NCBI RefSeq assembly: GCF_013072695.1
Contig: NZ_LXUK01000008.1
Coordinates: forward strand, 248,001 to 312,000
Origin: Acinetobacter sp. Ac_5812
Lineage (GTDB): Bacteria; Pseudomonadota; Gammaproteobacteria; Pseudomonadales; Moraxellaceae
Length of the DNA: 64,000 bases
Direction: 5' to 3'
Shown: piece by piece, positions 33,443 to 42,014 of the stretch
Layout of the letters: every line of letters starts with the position of its first letter
How positions within the stretch are numbered: position 1 is the stretch's first letter
The notes under the pieces: generated by a model
The model's database searches: none
Told to the model about the DNA's origin: nothing
The model's input: the letters and a program-made list of their open reading frames with translations, nothing else
Program-made: the position numbers and the translations under genes

Positions 33443-33445
33443 AAA

Positions 33446-33853
33446 ATGCCACAAATCAGCTTTTATCTATTTGAAAATAGTAAAGAACGGCAAGTCGAAA
33501 GTGCTTGCCGTTTATGCCGCAAGATTCTGAATCAGCATCCACAAATTTGGTGGTATTGCGCTGATTCAGAGCAGCAAACGGAGTTAGATGAGAAACTTTG
33601 GAACTTTGATCCACTCAGTTTTATTCCACATGGCATCAATCAGCCGCATAGTCCTGTGTGTATTTCAGCGGAACTACCTCCGTCGAATGATTGGATCGTG
33701 TTTAATTTTAACAATCATGCACTTGAACAAACTCAAGATTTTCGCCACATTATCGAAATTATTGAAAATAATGAAACGGCAAAACAGATCGGGCGGGAAA
33801 AATTTAAAATGTATCGTCGTTTAGGTATTGAACCTCGAACATTTAAATTATAA
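33446..33853 (+). CDS. holC: DNA polymerase III chi subunit
   Basis: Clamp-loader accessory that links the replisome to SSB. The 135 residues show the HolC pattern: start PQISFYLFEN, the conserved ESACRLCRKI with two cysteines, DPLSFIPHG, and the end RLGIEPRTFKL. The gene is directly behind pepA, as in many gammaproteobacteria. Confidence 0.9.
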   Translation: MPQISFYLFENSKERQVESACRLCRKILNQHPQIWWYCADSEQQTELDEKLWNFDPLSFIPHGINQPHSPVCISAELPPSNDWIVFNFNNHALEQTQDFRHIIEIIENNETAKQIGREKFKMYRRLGIEPRTFKL

Positions 33854-33888
33854 ATCGGCAATAAACAGCATCATTTGAGGAGTGTCTT

Positions 33889-34515
33889 GTGGCATTAAAT
33901 GTAGGTCAGGACTTTAAAAAACGTTGGTTAAATGCACCTGAGGCTGTCCGTCAGACCTATCAGGACGATTTAGCACGTATTTGTGATCTACTGCTACCAC
34001 AAACACTGACTCAGACATGGACGCAGCATGAAGAAAATGCTCAGAAGCTTTCTCAACAGCGCATTGATCAAGCCTATGCCGACTTAAAAGCGGACTTGAT
34101 TGAACAAGCACGTATTCGTAAACAACTGGCTTTGGAAAAGGCTTTGGAAGAGAAACGTGCTGCCGAAGCTGCCTATGCCGCACAACTGCAAGCCGATGAA
34201 GCCCGCCAATTTGAACAACAGACTGAAAACCTGCTTGCCTTACGTGGCCATATTGATCAGGAAATTGCACAGCAAACCGAACGCTATCAAAGTAACCCTG
34301 AGCACCCAAATATCGATTATTCAAAGGCTCAACGTGTTGTGATCGATGATCAGCAAATTCTGTCAGAGTTGGAAAGTGTCCGTGTACGACTTGAATTAGA
34401 AGCCGAAGGTTTAATTGAGCAAGCAGTAACTGTATTCCGCGCCAAGTTACATGCCCTCGCACAAGATGAAATTGACTATATCTTGAAAAAGAGTGAATTT
34501 TCAGACGAAAAATAA
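33889..34515 (+). CDS. Conserved hypothetical protein with long coiled coil
   Basis: 208 residues, cytosolic, GTG start at 33889 after a GAGGAG site. The N-terminus resembles a small globular head (FKKRWLNAPEAVRQTYQDDL). Residues about 70-135 are a highly charged Ala/Glu/Gln/Arg coiled coil, and a second helical pair ends the protein. No family is recognised. It follows pepA-holC by 35 nt and is closed by a terminator, so it is probably in that operon. A role beside the replisome is only a guess from the position. Confidence 0.75.
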   Translation: MALNVGQDFKKRWLNAPEAVRQTYQDDLARICDLLLPQTLTQTWTQHEENAQKLSQQRIDQAYADLKADLIEQARIRKQLALEKALEEKRAAEAAYAAQLQADEARQFEQQTENLLALRGHIDQEIAQQTERYQSNPEHPNIDYSKAQRVVIDDQQILSELESVRVRLELEAEGLIEQAVTVFRAKLHALAQDEIDYILKKSEFSDEK

Positions 34516-34516
34516 T

Positions 34517-34546
34517 AAAAAAGCCCAGTTCGAACTGGGCTTTTTT
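34517..34546. terminator. Bidirectional terminator
   Basis: A perfect 30-nt palindrome with core GCCCAGTTCGAACTGGGC, flanked by A- and T-tracts. It lies between the hypothetical gene and convergent ribE. Confidence 0.93.
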
Positions 34547-34558
34547 ATACTTCATCTT

Positions 34559-35218
34559 TTATTTTAAAAAACCGTTTTCAGCTAAAAAAGCCATACTGAT
34601 ATTCGATTCAGTTTTCTGTTCCGCAGCCTTATCACCTAATAATAAACGCTCAATGTAGCGTGCCAGTACATCCACTTCCAAATTGACTTTGCTTCCAACC
34701 TGCCAAGTGCCAATATTGGTACGCTCTGCAGTATGTGGGATCAAATTCAAACTTAAAATATTACCGCGTAAATGATTAATGGTTAGACTGATCCCGTCGA
34801 CAGTGACTGAACCTTTTTCGGCTAAATATTTGGCTAATTCAACAGGCGCTGTCACTTCAAAATACAGTGAACGTGCATCATGTCGCACTAAGGTAATTTC
34901 ACCTAAACCATCGACATGACCACTGACAATATGTCCACCAAAACGTGTAGTTGGCAACATCGCTTTTTCTACATTGACGGCTTGACCGACTTTCCATTGA
35001 CCTAATGTGGTACGGTTTAAACTCTCACGCGAAACGTCAGCTGCATACCAGTTTTCACCCCATTCAATCACAGTCAGGCAGATCCCGTTGGTGGCAATCG
35101 AATCCCCCAAATGTACATCAGACATATCCAAATCAGTTTGAATACGCAAACGAACGTCACCACCTACACTTTGTAGGCTCTCAACCTTACCTAAACTTTC
35201 AATAATGCCTGTAAACAT
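34559..35218 (-). CDS. ribE: Riboflavin synthase alpha subunit
   Basis: Dismutates two 6,7-dimethyl-8-ribityllumazines to riboflavin. There are two lumazine-binding repeats of about 95 residues. The first starts MFTGIIESLGKV with DSIATNGICLTV, and the second has GHVDGLGEI and KGSVTVDGISLTI. The length is 219 residues. It is apart from ribD (37.9 kb); no FMN riboswitch is visible upstream. Confidence 0.95.
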   Translation of the reverse strand: MFTGIIESLGKVESLQSVGGDVRLRIQTDLDMSDVHLGDSIATNGICLTVIEWGENWYAADVSRESLNRTTLGQWKVGQAVNVEKAMLPTTRFGGHIVSGHVDGLGEITLVRHDARSLYFEVTAPVELAKYLAEKGSVTVDGISLTINHLRGNILSLNLIPHTAERTNIGTWQVGSKVNLEVDVLARYIERLLLGDKAAEQKTESNISMAFLAENGFLK

Positions 35219-35326
35219 GGGAGTTTCAACCTACCTTTATTGCAGTATGTACCACTGTAAAGAAGATACCTTAAAGCAAAGAACTAGAGATAACAAGGCA
35301 TGTGTAGTGCAAACACAGGCAAATAA

Positions 35327-35352
35327 AAAGGGCAATCCGTTGACTGCCCTTT
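35327..35352 (-). terminator. Terminator of glpF
   Basis: Stem AAAGGGCA/TGCCCTTT with a 10-nt loop, followed on the minus strand by a T-run. Confidence 0.8.
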
Positions 35353-35370
35353 AGATTATTCATAAGGTCT

Positions 35371-36210
35371 TTATTGCATTTCAGACACTTGTTTTTCAGC
35401 CGTCGCTTTAACTTCAACTTTATGATTCAGCAAGAAATGGCTAAAGAACAGTTTATAGCCAAGTACGCCCAAGCAAGCGCCAACGATCGGTGCAATAATC
35501 GGAACAATGAAATACGGGATATCACGACCACCTGTAAATGCAACAGGTCCCCAACCCGAGAAATAAGCCACAATCTTTGGACCAAAATCACGTGCAGGGT
35601 TCATGGCAAAGCCCGTTAATGGGCCAAAAGAAGCACCAATCACGGCCACTAACAAGCCCACCAAGATCGGTGCCAAAGCACCACGGGGTAAGCCATTGCT
35701 GTCATCACCAATCGCCATAATCAACCAGAGTAGCAACATGGTGATAAACATTTCCACCATAAAAGCCTGCCCAATCGAGAGCAAATGATGTGGATAGGTC
35801 GAGAAAATTCCTGCCAGTTCCAGACTTTCGACACTACCACGTACCATGTGATGAGTCTGTTCATAATCCACAAATAAATTGCTATATAACCCGTATACCA
35901 GCAATGCACCCGTTGCTGCGCCAGCCACTTGAGCAATGATATAGAACGGGACTTTACGCTTATCGAAGCCAGCAAAAAGTGCCAATGCGATAGTCACCGC
36001 AGGATTAAGATGCGCCCCTGAAATACCTGCTGATAAATAGACCGCCAATGCAACAGCCAAACCCCAGACAATGCTGATTTCCCACAAGCCTAAACTCGCC
36101 CCTGCAAGTTTAAGTGCAGCCACCACACCAATACCGAATGATAAAAAAATTGCGGTAGCAAAAAATTCAGCTACACATTGCCCCAATAAGGTGGGTTCCG
36201 AGCGACTCAT
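35371..36210 (-). CDS. glpF: Glycerol uptake facilitator (aquaglyceroporin)
   Basis: Six-helix MIP channel. Both pore motifs are present, GAHLNPAVTIA and GFAMNPARDFGPKI. The Asp after the second NPAR marks the glycerol-conducting subgroup rather than water-only aquaporins. Similarity to E. coli GlpF, as I remember it, extends over the whole 279 residues (THHMVRGSVESLELAG, GGRDIPYFIVP). Unlike E. coli there is no glpK next to it; ribE and an adenine methyltransferase flank it. Confidence 0.93.
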   Translation of the reverse strand: MSRSEPTLLGQCVAEFFATAIFLSFGIGVVAALKLAGASLGLWEISIVWGLAVALAVYLSAGISGAHLNPAVTIALALFAGFDKRKVPFYIIAQVAGAATGALLVYGLYSNLFVDYEQTHHMVRGSVESLELAGIFSTYPHHLLSIGQAFMVEMFITMLLLWLIMAIGDDSNGLPRGALAPILVGLLVAVIGASFGPLTGFAMNPARDFGPKIVAYFSGWGPVAFTGGRDIPYFIVPIIAPIVGACLGVLGYKLFFSHFLLNHKVEVKATAEKQVSEMQ

Positions 36211-36605
36211 AACAACCTCTCTTGGTCATCGCTGCAAATAGGCAAGACCCTAAATTAAGCTCGGCAAACTATAGTTATTTTCAGATACGGTCAATATCAT
36301 TTGGTAAAAATTTGAACGATTGGTCAAAGTATTTCCATCCTTATTTCGGTGAACACGATTATAAAAATAGAGAGTAACAAGAATCTATATATTTGTTTTA
36401 AATCATTATTTATTAATTATAATTTTCTAACTTCTAATTTAAATGTATGACTTAGCATGTATAAACCAACTTAAAATTGATAGAAATTTACTATAAAAAC
36501 AGAGGCTTATCTTACAAAACGATTAAATTAATCTAATTAACCGATACTCAGTAAATATTGGATACAAAAACACCACTTTGTGGCCAAAGTGGTGTCTTTT
36601 TTCTT
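36211..36605. other. AT-rich intergenic region between glpF and the methyltransferase gene
   Basis: About 395 nt without a convincing ORF. It holds the glpF upstream region with two copies of a TGGT-AAA motif near 36302-36330, about 22 nt apart (possible operator, weak). A long AT-rich stretch spans about 36360-36550, and the terminator at 36567-36602 closes it. No RNA gene was recognised. Confidence 0.6.
36567..36602. terminator. Terminator of the nrdR-ribD-methyltransferase unit
   Basis: Stem ACACCACTTTG/CAAAGTGGTGT with a short loop and T-runs in both directions. Confidence 0.9.
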
Positions 36606-37898
36606 TTACCAAAGTGCCAGTTGGGTGCTATTGCCCGTGGTGTCGACCCCACCCAATTCAGCGAAATGGTACAACTGCCCCAAAAGCTGTCGTAATGGTG
36701 GCCCTGACTTAGCATGGGTATCCGTGATCACAATAAACTCAAGTACGCGCGCGCGTTCAGACTGGCGTTGTTTACTGACCCGATAACGTGGAACATCTTG
36801 GGTCAATAAAGTCACTTTACCGCGCTTCAAATTTGCAGTCAGCAAGTCTTTCGGCTCAATATTTCCATCAGTCGAGTAACTGGTCAAAATATAACGTGCA
36901 TTAATCGTTTCCAATAACTTTTCATAGGCCTCTTTGGCATATTTAGATGAGTTATAAGGACTTGGACGCTCTTTACGCCAAGCTCGATCAATACCACTTT
37001 TAAAACCCTTGGTGTCTGGGGATGGCAAGTCCACTTGATCCCATAAAGTCAGTGCATTCAGAACATGATAGTTACTGCTATAAGCATGCTGATTATAGGG
37101 TGGATCAAGATAGGCGACATCAACCTCAAAGCTACTCATTTGATTAGCCAAGTGCTGTGCATCGACACACCACACTTCAGCAGCTGGACGTTTAGGATCA
37201 CCAATCTCGCAAAAGCGGCTCGGTGTCAGCCACAATAACGATTCAATCCGCTCCAGCGCCGTTTGGGTACGTCCGCCCCAACCTTGGTGGAAACTCTTGA
37301 AAACGCCACTGGTATTACTGACGAAACTTGCGGAATACAGTAATGGTGCCAATAAAGCACTCATTTCCACATCATTAATTGCACCCTGTGCTTGCCAAGT
37401 TGCAATCTGCTGACGAATCGCATCGATCCGCATGCCGTTACGACGTTTGAAGAACAGGCGATCACGGGCAGGATCATACACATCATCATTACGTGGGCAG
37501 AGATTATGCGTGACCCAACCTTTAACTTCAGGCAAGCGATTCAGGTAATCAATGGCTTTCTGATAGCCGCCTAACTCTTTAAATGCAGGCGCATCAACAC
37601 AAGCCAAAATCGCATTGTTCAAGGCATGACTATACGGTTCCCAGTCATTGGCAATCACGCGATAACCATTTTGACGAGCTAAACGAGAGACCACACCGCT
37701 CCCCGCAAAGAAATCAGCAAAAATCGGTGGATTCTTTTTCTTGCTATTCAGTGTCCCTGTAATCTCAAGCGCTTCAAGAATCAGATGAAGCAGTCGACGC
37801 TTATTACCGAGATACGGCACTAACTGATGAAAAAGATATTCGTCAGTCGTACGGGCAGCATGACGACGCTTGTGATAAACCGATGGTTCTGGATTCAT
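36606..37898 (-). CDS. aamA: Solitary D12-class DNA adenine-N6 methyltransferase (AamA-like)
   Basis: Predicted SAM-dependent DNA methylase. Motif X-like PYLGNKRRLLHLILEAL is near residue 30, motif I FADFFAGSGVVSRLA near residue 60, and the catalytic motif IV DPPYNQHAY near residue 270. The length is 430 residues. No restriction enzyme gene lies nearby, so it is an orphan methylase. Its start overlaps the ribD stop (ATGA), which implies translational coupling. The gene position and sequence fit what I recall of A. baumannii A1S_0222 (AamA), reported as a solitary adenine methyltransferase; target site not deduced here. Confidence 0.88.
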   Translation of the reverse strand: MNPEPSVYHKRRHAARTTDEYLFHQLVPYLGNKRRLLHLILEALEITGTLNSKKKNPPIFADFFAGSGVVSRLARQNGYRVIANDWEPYSHALNNAILACVDAPAFKELGGYQKAIDYLNRLPEVKGWVTHNLCPRNDDVYDPARDRLFFKRRNGMRIDAIRQQIATWQAQGAINDVEMSALLAPLLYSASFVSNTSGVFKSFHQGWGGRTQTALERIESLLWLTPSRFCEIGDPKRPAAEVWCVDAQHLANQMSSFEVDVAYLDPPYNQHAYSSNYHVLNALTLWDQVDLPSPDTKGFKSGIDRAWRKERPSPYNSSKYAKEAYEKLLETINARYILTSYSTDGNIEPKDLLTANLKRGKVTLLTQDVPRYRVSKQRQSERARVLEFIVITDTHAKSGPPLRQLLGQLYHFAELGGVDTTGNSTQLALW

Positions 37899-38995
37899 AT
37901 CATCTCTTGGATAGGGAGCAATCTTAGGCGAATGTCTTGCCCAAGTTGGGTTACATCGACCAACTCAAAACGGAGCTGCTCTGCCATTTTGCTAAATTCA
38001 GCATTAAACATAGCTCGAGCAGATTGACCAAGTAAAGTTGGTGCAACATAACTAATCATTTCATCAACCAATCCTTGTTCTAAAAAGGCCGTTGATAAAG
38101 TTGCACCAGCCTCAACCAATACATCATAAATTTGGTACTGTTGAGTTAGGGTCTGCAATAATTGATTTAAAGCTTGCGGTGGCAATTGTATCACGCCTAT
38201 ATCTGCAAGTTCTTGACGAAATGGTGTCATCACCATGACAGTTTCGGGATTTTGTAAAATCTTGGCGCTCAACGGCAGTCGTCCTTGGCGGTCCAGCACA
38301 ATACGCTTAGGTTGAACCACCGTGCTCAGTTCAATTCCATCTAATGCACGTACGTTCAATTCACAATCATCGGCTAAAACCGTTTGAATTCCCGTAATGA
38401 CTGCGCCTGAAATGGCACGCCAGTGCTGCACATCTTGGCGTGCTGCTGTGCCTGTAATCCATTTTGACTCCCCTGATGCCATCGCGGTACGACCATCCAA
38501 GCTAGAGGCAATTTTTAAGCGGACATAAGGCAGCCCAGTTGACATGGCTTTTAAAAAGCCCATGTTGAGCGTTTTTGCTGTTTCAGCACAAACACCCGTT
38601 TCAACCTCTATACCTGCAGCTTGTAAAATCTGGACGCCTTTACCTGCAACCAATGGATTCGGATCTGAACAGGCAATCACAACTTTTTTTACCTGAGATT
38701 TGACCAAAGCTTCTGCACAAGGTGGTGTTCGCCCGTAATGCGCGCAAGGTTCTAAAGTGACATATGCAGTTGCATCTTTGGCGTTCTCAGCTGCCTGACG
38801 CAATGCAAATACTTCCGCATGCGGCTGCCCTGCCTTTGGATGATACCCCTCTCCAATCAATTGGCCATCTTTGACGATGACACAACCGACATTTGGATTG
38901 GGTTTAGTCGAATATTGTCCAAGTCGAGCCAATTCAATAGCACGCTGCATCCAATACTGATGTTCAGATAAATGATCTTGGGTTAACTCAGACAT
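37895..38995 (-). CDS. ribD: Bifunctional riboflavin deaminase/reductase RibD
   Basis: Riboflavin pathway enzyme with an N-terminal pyrimidine deaminase and a C-terminal reductase. The zinc site is in PHAEVFALRQA and EPCAHYGRTPPC. The reductase half begins near residue 150 (PYVRLKIASSLDGRTA). The length is 366 residues. It is 12 nt downstream of nrdR and overlaps the methyltransferase start by 4 nt. Confidence 0.96.
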   Translation of the reverse strand: MSELTQDHLSEHQYWMQRAIELARLGQYSTKPNPNVGCVIVKDGQLIGEGYHPKAGQPHAEVFALRQAAENAKDATAYVTLEPCAHYGRTPPCAEALVKSQVKKVVIACSDPNPLVAGKGVQILQAAGIEVETGVCAETAKTLNMGFLKAMSTGLPYVRLKIASSLDGRTAMASGESKWITGTAARQDVQHWRAISGAVITGIQTVLADDCELNVRALDGIELSTVVQPKRIVLDRQGRLPLSAKILQNPETVMVMTPFRQELADIGVIQLPPQALNQLLQTLTQQYQIYDVLVEAGATLSTAFLEQGLVDEMISYVAPTLLGQSARAMFNAEFSKMAEQLRFELVDVTQLGQDIRLRLLPIQEMI

Positions 38996-39007
38996 GATCT
39001 CTCGAAT

Positions 39008-39472
39008 TTAAACTTCATTTTCACGTTGTTGCATTTGCTCAATTTGATGGCGAAATGCTTCTACATCTTGGAAATCTTGGTACACAGAAGCAAATCGAAC
39101 ATAGGCAACATGATCCAATGCAAATAATGCCTGCATCACGATTTCACCAATGGTTCTGGATTTGACATCACGCTCGCCTAGACGACGAATCTGCGATTGA
39201 ATATCACTGAGTACGGTTTCAATTTGTTCCTGAGTGACAGGACGTTTTTGCAAGGCATGCATTAAAGAACGACGTAGTTTGGCCTCATCAAAAGGTTCAT
39301 TTTTACCGTCGGATTTGATCACACGTGGCATCACCACATCATAACTCTCAAAGGTGGTAAATCGCTCCCCACAAATGACGCATTCACGACGACGTCGAAT
39401 CTGGCAGCCTTCGGCAGCCAAACGGGAGTCTATGACTTTACTATCAGCGGCGTTACAAAATGGACAATGCAT
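39008..39472 (-). CDS. nrdR: Transcriptional repressor NrdR
   Basis: Zinc-ribbon plus ATP-cone repressor of ribonucleotide reductase genes. The four zinc cysteines are in MHCPFC and CVICGERF, and the ATP cone starts [16 protein letters not shown]. The usual 154 residues. nrdR-ribD is a widely conserved pair. A 16-bp palindrome overlaps the likely -35 of its promoter (39516-39531). Confidence 0.97.
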   Translation of the reverse strand: MHCPFCNAADSKVIDSRLAAEGCQIRRRRECVICGERFTTFESYDVVMPRVIKSDGKNEPFDEAKLRRSLMHALQKRPVTQEQIETVLSDIQSQIRRLGERDVKSRTIGEIVMQALFALDHVAYVRFASVYQDFQDVEAFRHQIEQMQQRENEV

Positions 39473-39503
39473 AGTTGCGTGATTATTTACTCTCTTTGCT
39501 TAA

Positions 39504-39531
39504 GTGTAGCAAAGTTTCTGCAATTGCAGAA
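39504..39531 (-). promoter_or_regulatory. Candidate nrdR promoter with a 16-bp palindromic operator
   Basis: Minus strand: -35 TTCTGC (39531-39526), 17-nt spacer, -10 TACACT (39509-39504). The perfect palindrome TTCTGCAATTGCAGAA (39516-39531) covers the -35. It does not resemble the NrdR box, so another regulator may act here. Confidence 0.5.
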
Positions 39532-39581
39532 CTTGAACAAGAGCAAAGTAGCACTTTGATCGAAGTGCAAGAAATAAGTCC

Positions 39582-39611
39582 AAAAAAACAGCCCATTCGG
39601 GCTGTTTTTTA
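39582..39611 (-). terminator. Terminator of glnK-amtB
   Basis: Stem ACAGCCC/GGGCTGT with a 4-nt loop and a minus-strand T-run just after amtB. Confidence 0.92.
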
Positions 39612-39629
39612 AATCGCATGTTATGCAGA

Positions 39630-41036
39630 TTATTCGATACGTTCGCCATGTTGGCTCAGGTCAAGACCCATACGTTCATCATCAGCGCTGACACGGATAC
39701 CAATCACCAAATCAATTACTTTCAGGATAATGAAGGTCACAATTGCGCTATACGCGATTGTCGCTAACACACCTTCGATTTGTACCCACAATTGACCGAT
39801 AAAGGTTGGTGCAAGTGCAACATTTGCCGCTTTAATGATTTCATCACTGTAGAACACACCCGTAAGAATCGCACCAACGATACCACCAACAGCATGTAAA
39901 CCGAACGCATCTAGAGCATCATCCGCTTTAAGCAGGCGTTTCAGTGCTGTAATACCCCAGAAGCACACCACACCACCAATTAAGCCCATGATTAATGCAC
40001 CGCCTACACCAACGAAACCAGCAGCGGGTGTAATCACCACTAAACCAGCAACCGCACCTGATGCACCACCAAGAACTGATGCTTTACCACGAACCAGACG
40101 TTCAACAATGAGCCATGAGAATGCAGCAGCGGCAGCAGCAACTTGAGTCACAAGAATCGCCATACTTGCACGCGCACCAGCACCTAAAGCACTACCACCG
40201 TTAAAGCCGAACCAACCTACCCAAATCAAGCTTGCGCCAATCACTGTTAAGGTTAAGTTATGTGGCGCCATAGATTCACGGCCAAGACCTGTACGTTTCC
40301 CTAACATATATGCTGCAACCAAACCTGCAACACCTGCGTTAATATGAACAACAGTACCACCAGCAAAATCTAATGCACCTGCTTTGAATAACCAGCCATC
40401 AGCCGCCCATACCCAGTGAGTAATTGGTGCATAAACCAAGATTACCCATACTGCGATAAATGCCATAAATGCTGAATATTTCATACGATCCGCAATCGAA
40501 CCACTGATAATCGCAACAGTGATGATGGCAAAGGTCATTTGGAAAATAACAAATAAGCTTTCAGGAATTGTCCCACTTAAGGCATCAAATGCAACGCCAT
40601 TCAGCATCGCTTTGCCCAAGTCGCCCACATAAGCACCTGAACCAGAGAAGGCCAATGAGTAACCGGCAATTACCCAGATTAAACTCACTAAGATCGCTGC
40701 AGAAAGGCTGAACATCATGGTGCTGAGTACGTTTTTCTTACGCACCATACCACCATAGAACAGAGCCAAACCAGGAATAGTCATCAACAGAACCAATGCT
40801 GTTGAAACAAGAACCCAAGCTGTATCACCCGTATCTACTGTTGCTACAGCAGCAGGAGCAGCCTCTTCTGGAGCTGGAGCTTCAACGGCTACAATTTCAG
40901 TTGTTGCAGCACCCGTATCAGCAACGGCTACAGTTTGTTCAGTTACTGGTGTTGATGCAGCATCTTCTGCCCAAACCACCGCTGAACCACCTAAGAGTGC
41001 GCCAGATAGACTGAGCGCCATAAGCATTTTTTTCAT
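39630..41036 (-). CDS. amtB: Ammonium transporter AmtB
   Basis: Trimeric inner-membrane ammonium channel. A signal peptide (to about residue 24) and an Ala/Glu/Pro-rich stretch (about 25-70) precede eleven helices. The twin pore histidines are visible in TVVHINAGVAGL and GLHAVGGIVGAI. The length is 468 residues. It lies 67 nt after glnK and has its own consensus sigma-54 promoter at 41085-41101, so it can be transcribed with or without glnK. Confidence 0.97.
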   Translation of the reverse strand: MKKMLMALSLSGALLGGSAVVWAEDAASTPVTEQTVAVADTGAATTEIVAVEAPAPEEAAPAAVATVDTGDTAWVLVSTALVLLMTIPGLALFYGGMVRKKNVLSTMMFSLSAAILVSLIWVIAGYSLAFSGSGAYVGDLGKAMLNGVAFDALSGTIPESLFVIFQMTFAIITVAIISGSIADRMKYSAFMAFIAVWVILVYAPITHWVWAADGWLFKAGALDFAGGTVVHINAGVAGLVAAYMLGKRTGLGRESMAPHNLTLTVIGASLIWVGWFGFNGGSALGAGARASMAILVTQVAAAAAAFSWLIVERLVRGKASVLGGASGAVAGLVVITPAAGFVGVGGALIMGLIGGVVCFWGITALKRLLKADDALDAFGLHAVGGIVGAILTGVFYSDEIIKAANVALAPTFIGQLWVQIEGVLATIAYSAIVTFIILKVIDLVIGIRVSADDERMGLDLSQHGERIE

Positions 41037-41084
41037 TCGTGTCCCCCAACCTCATTTTGTGAGCTATTTCTCTTATTTCTAACT

Positions 41085-41101
41085 CAGCAAAGTTTGTGCC
41101 A
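41085..41101 (-). promoter_or_regulatory. Sigma-54 promoter of amtB
   Basis: Minus strand TGGCAC-AAACT-TTGCTG, a full match to TGGCAC-N5-TTGC. It begins 3 nt after the glnK stop, and the expected transcription start is about 40 nt before the amtB ATG. Confidence 0.8.
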
Positions 41102-41103
41102 AT

Positions 41104-41556
<453 letters not shown>

Positions 41557-41717
41557 TTAGGCTTGAAGATGTAGATAGTGCATCGAAAATAAGTTTCATT
41601 TCGCTATATTGAATGAAATCAACCAGTCACTCATCCTTCTGTCCCGAAGTGTGCTAGAGGAATATAGCCAGCAGTGATACACTGAGCAGCAAATATACAT
41701 AACCTATTGAGCACTTT

Positions 41718-41945
41718 ATGATTGAGACTCTTTTACAGGCAATTTTGCAACAAGTTGACCAACCTAAAAAAGACCTAGAAAAAAACTTACGTGCGTTACT
41801 GAGTGAAAGCATCGAAAAGTTAGACCTTGTCTCTAAACAAGAGCTTGATCGCCAACGAACTGCTCTCAATACGGCCAATCAACGCCTCACTGAGCTGCAA
41901 CAGCAAATGAAAATACTTGAAGAAATCGTTCAGAATAAAAAATAA
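41718..41945 (+). CDS. ubiK: Ubiquinone biosynthesis accessory factor UbiK
   Basis: 75-residue BMFP/YqiC-family coiled coil that assists the aerobic ubiquinone pathway (UbiJ partner). It starts MIETLLQAILQQV and then is a continuous amphipathic helix rich in Glu, Gln and Leu. The length matches the family. It is followed by comM 69 nt later, an order seen in other gammaproteobacteria (yqiC/yifB). Confidence 0.88.
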   Translation: MIETLLQAILQQVDQPKKDLEKNLRALLSESIEKLDLVSKQELDRQRTALNTANQRLTELQQQMKILEEIVQNKK

Positions 41946-42014
41946 GCACCAATTCGGTGCGAATAGCACCGAAAAATGATTAAAAATAAAGCACCACAAT
42001 GGAACAATAATAAG

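Noticed and set aside
33914..34555. Long antisense ORF (213 codons) opposite the coiled-coil gene
   Set aside because: The sense frame has a ribosome site, good coiled-coil composition and a terminator; the antisense frame has low-complexity His/Gln composition.
36302..36330. GlpR operator for glpF
   Set aside because: The TGGT-AAA repeats do not match the GlpR consensus as known; kept only as a weak motif.
41718..41945. Separate antisense protein over ubiK
   Set aside because: The sense coiled coil fits UbiK with correct length, and the antisense frame has no supporting features.
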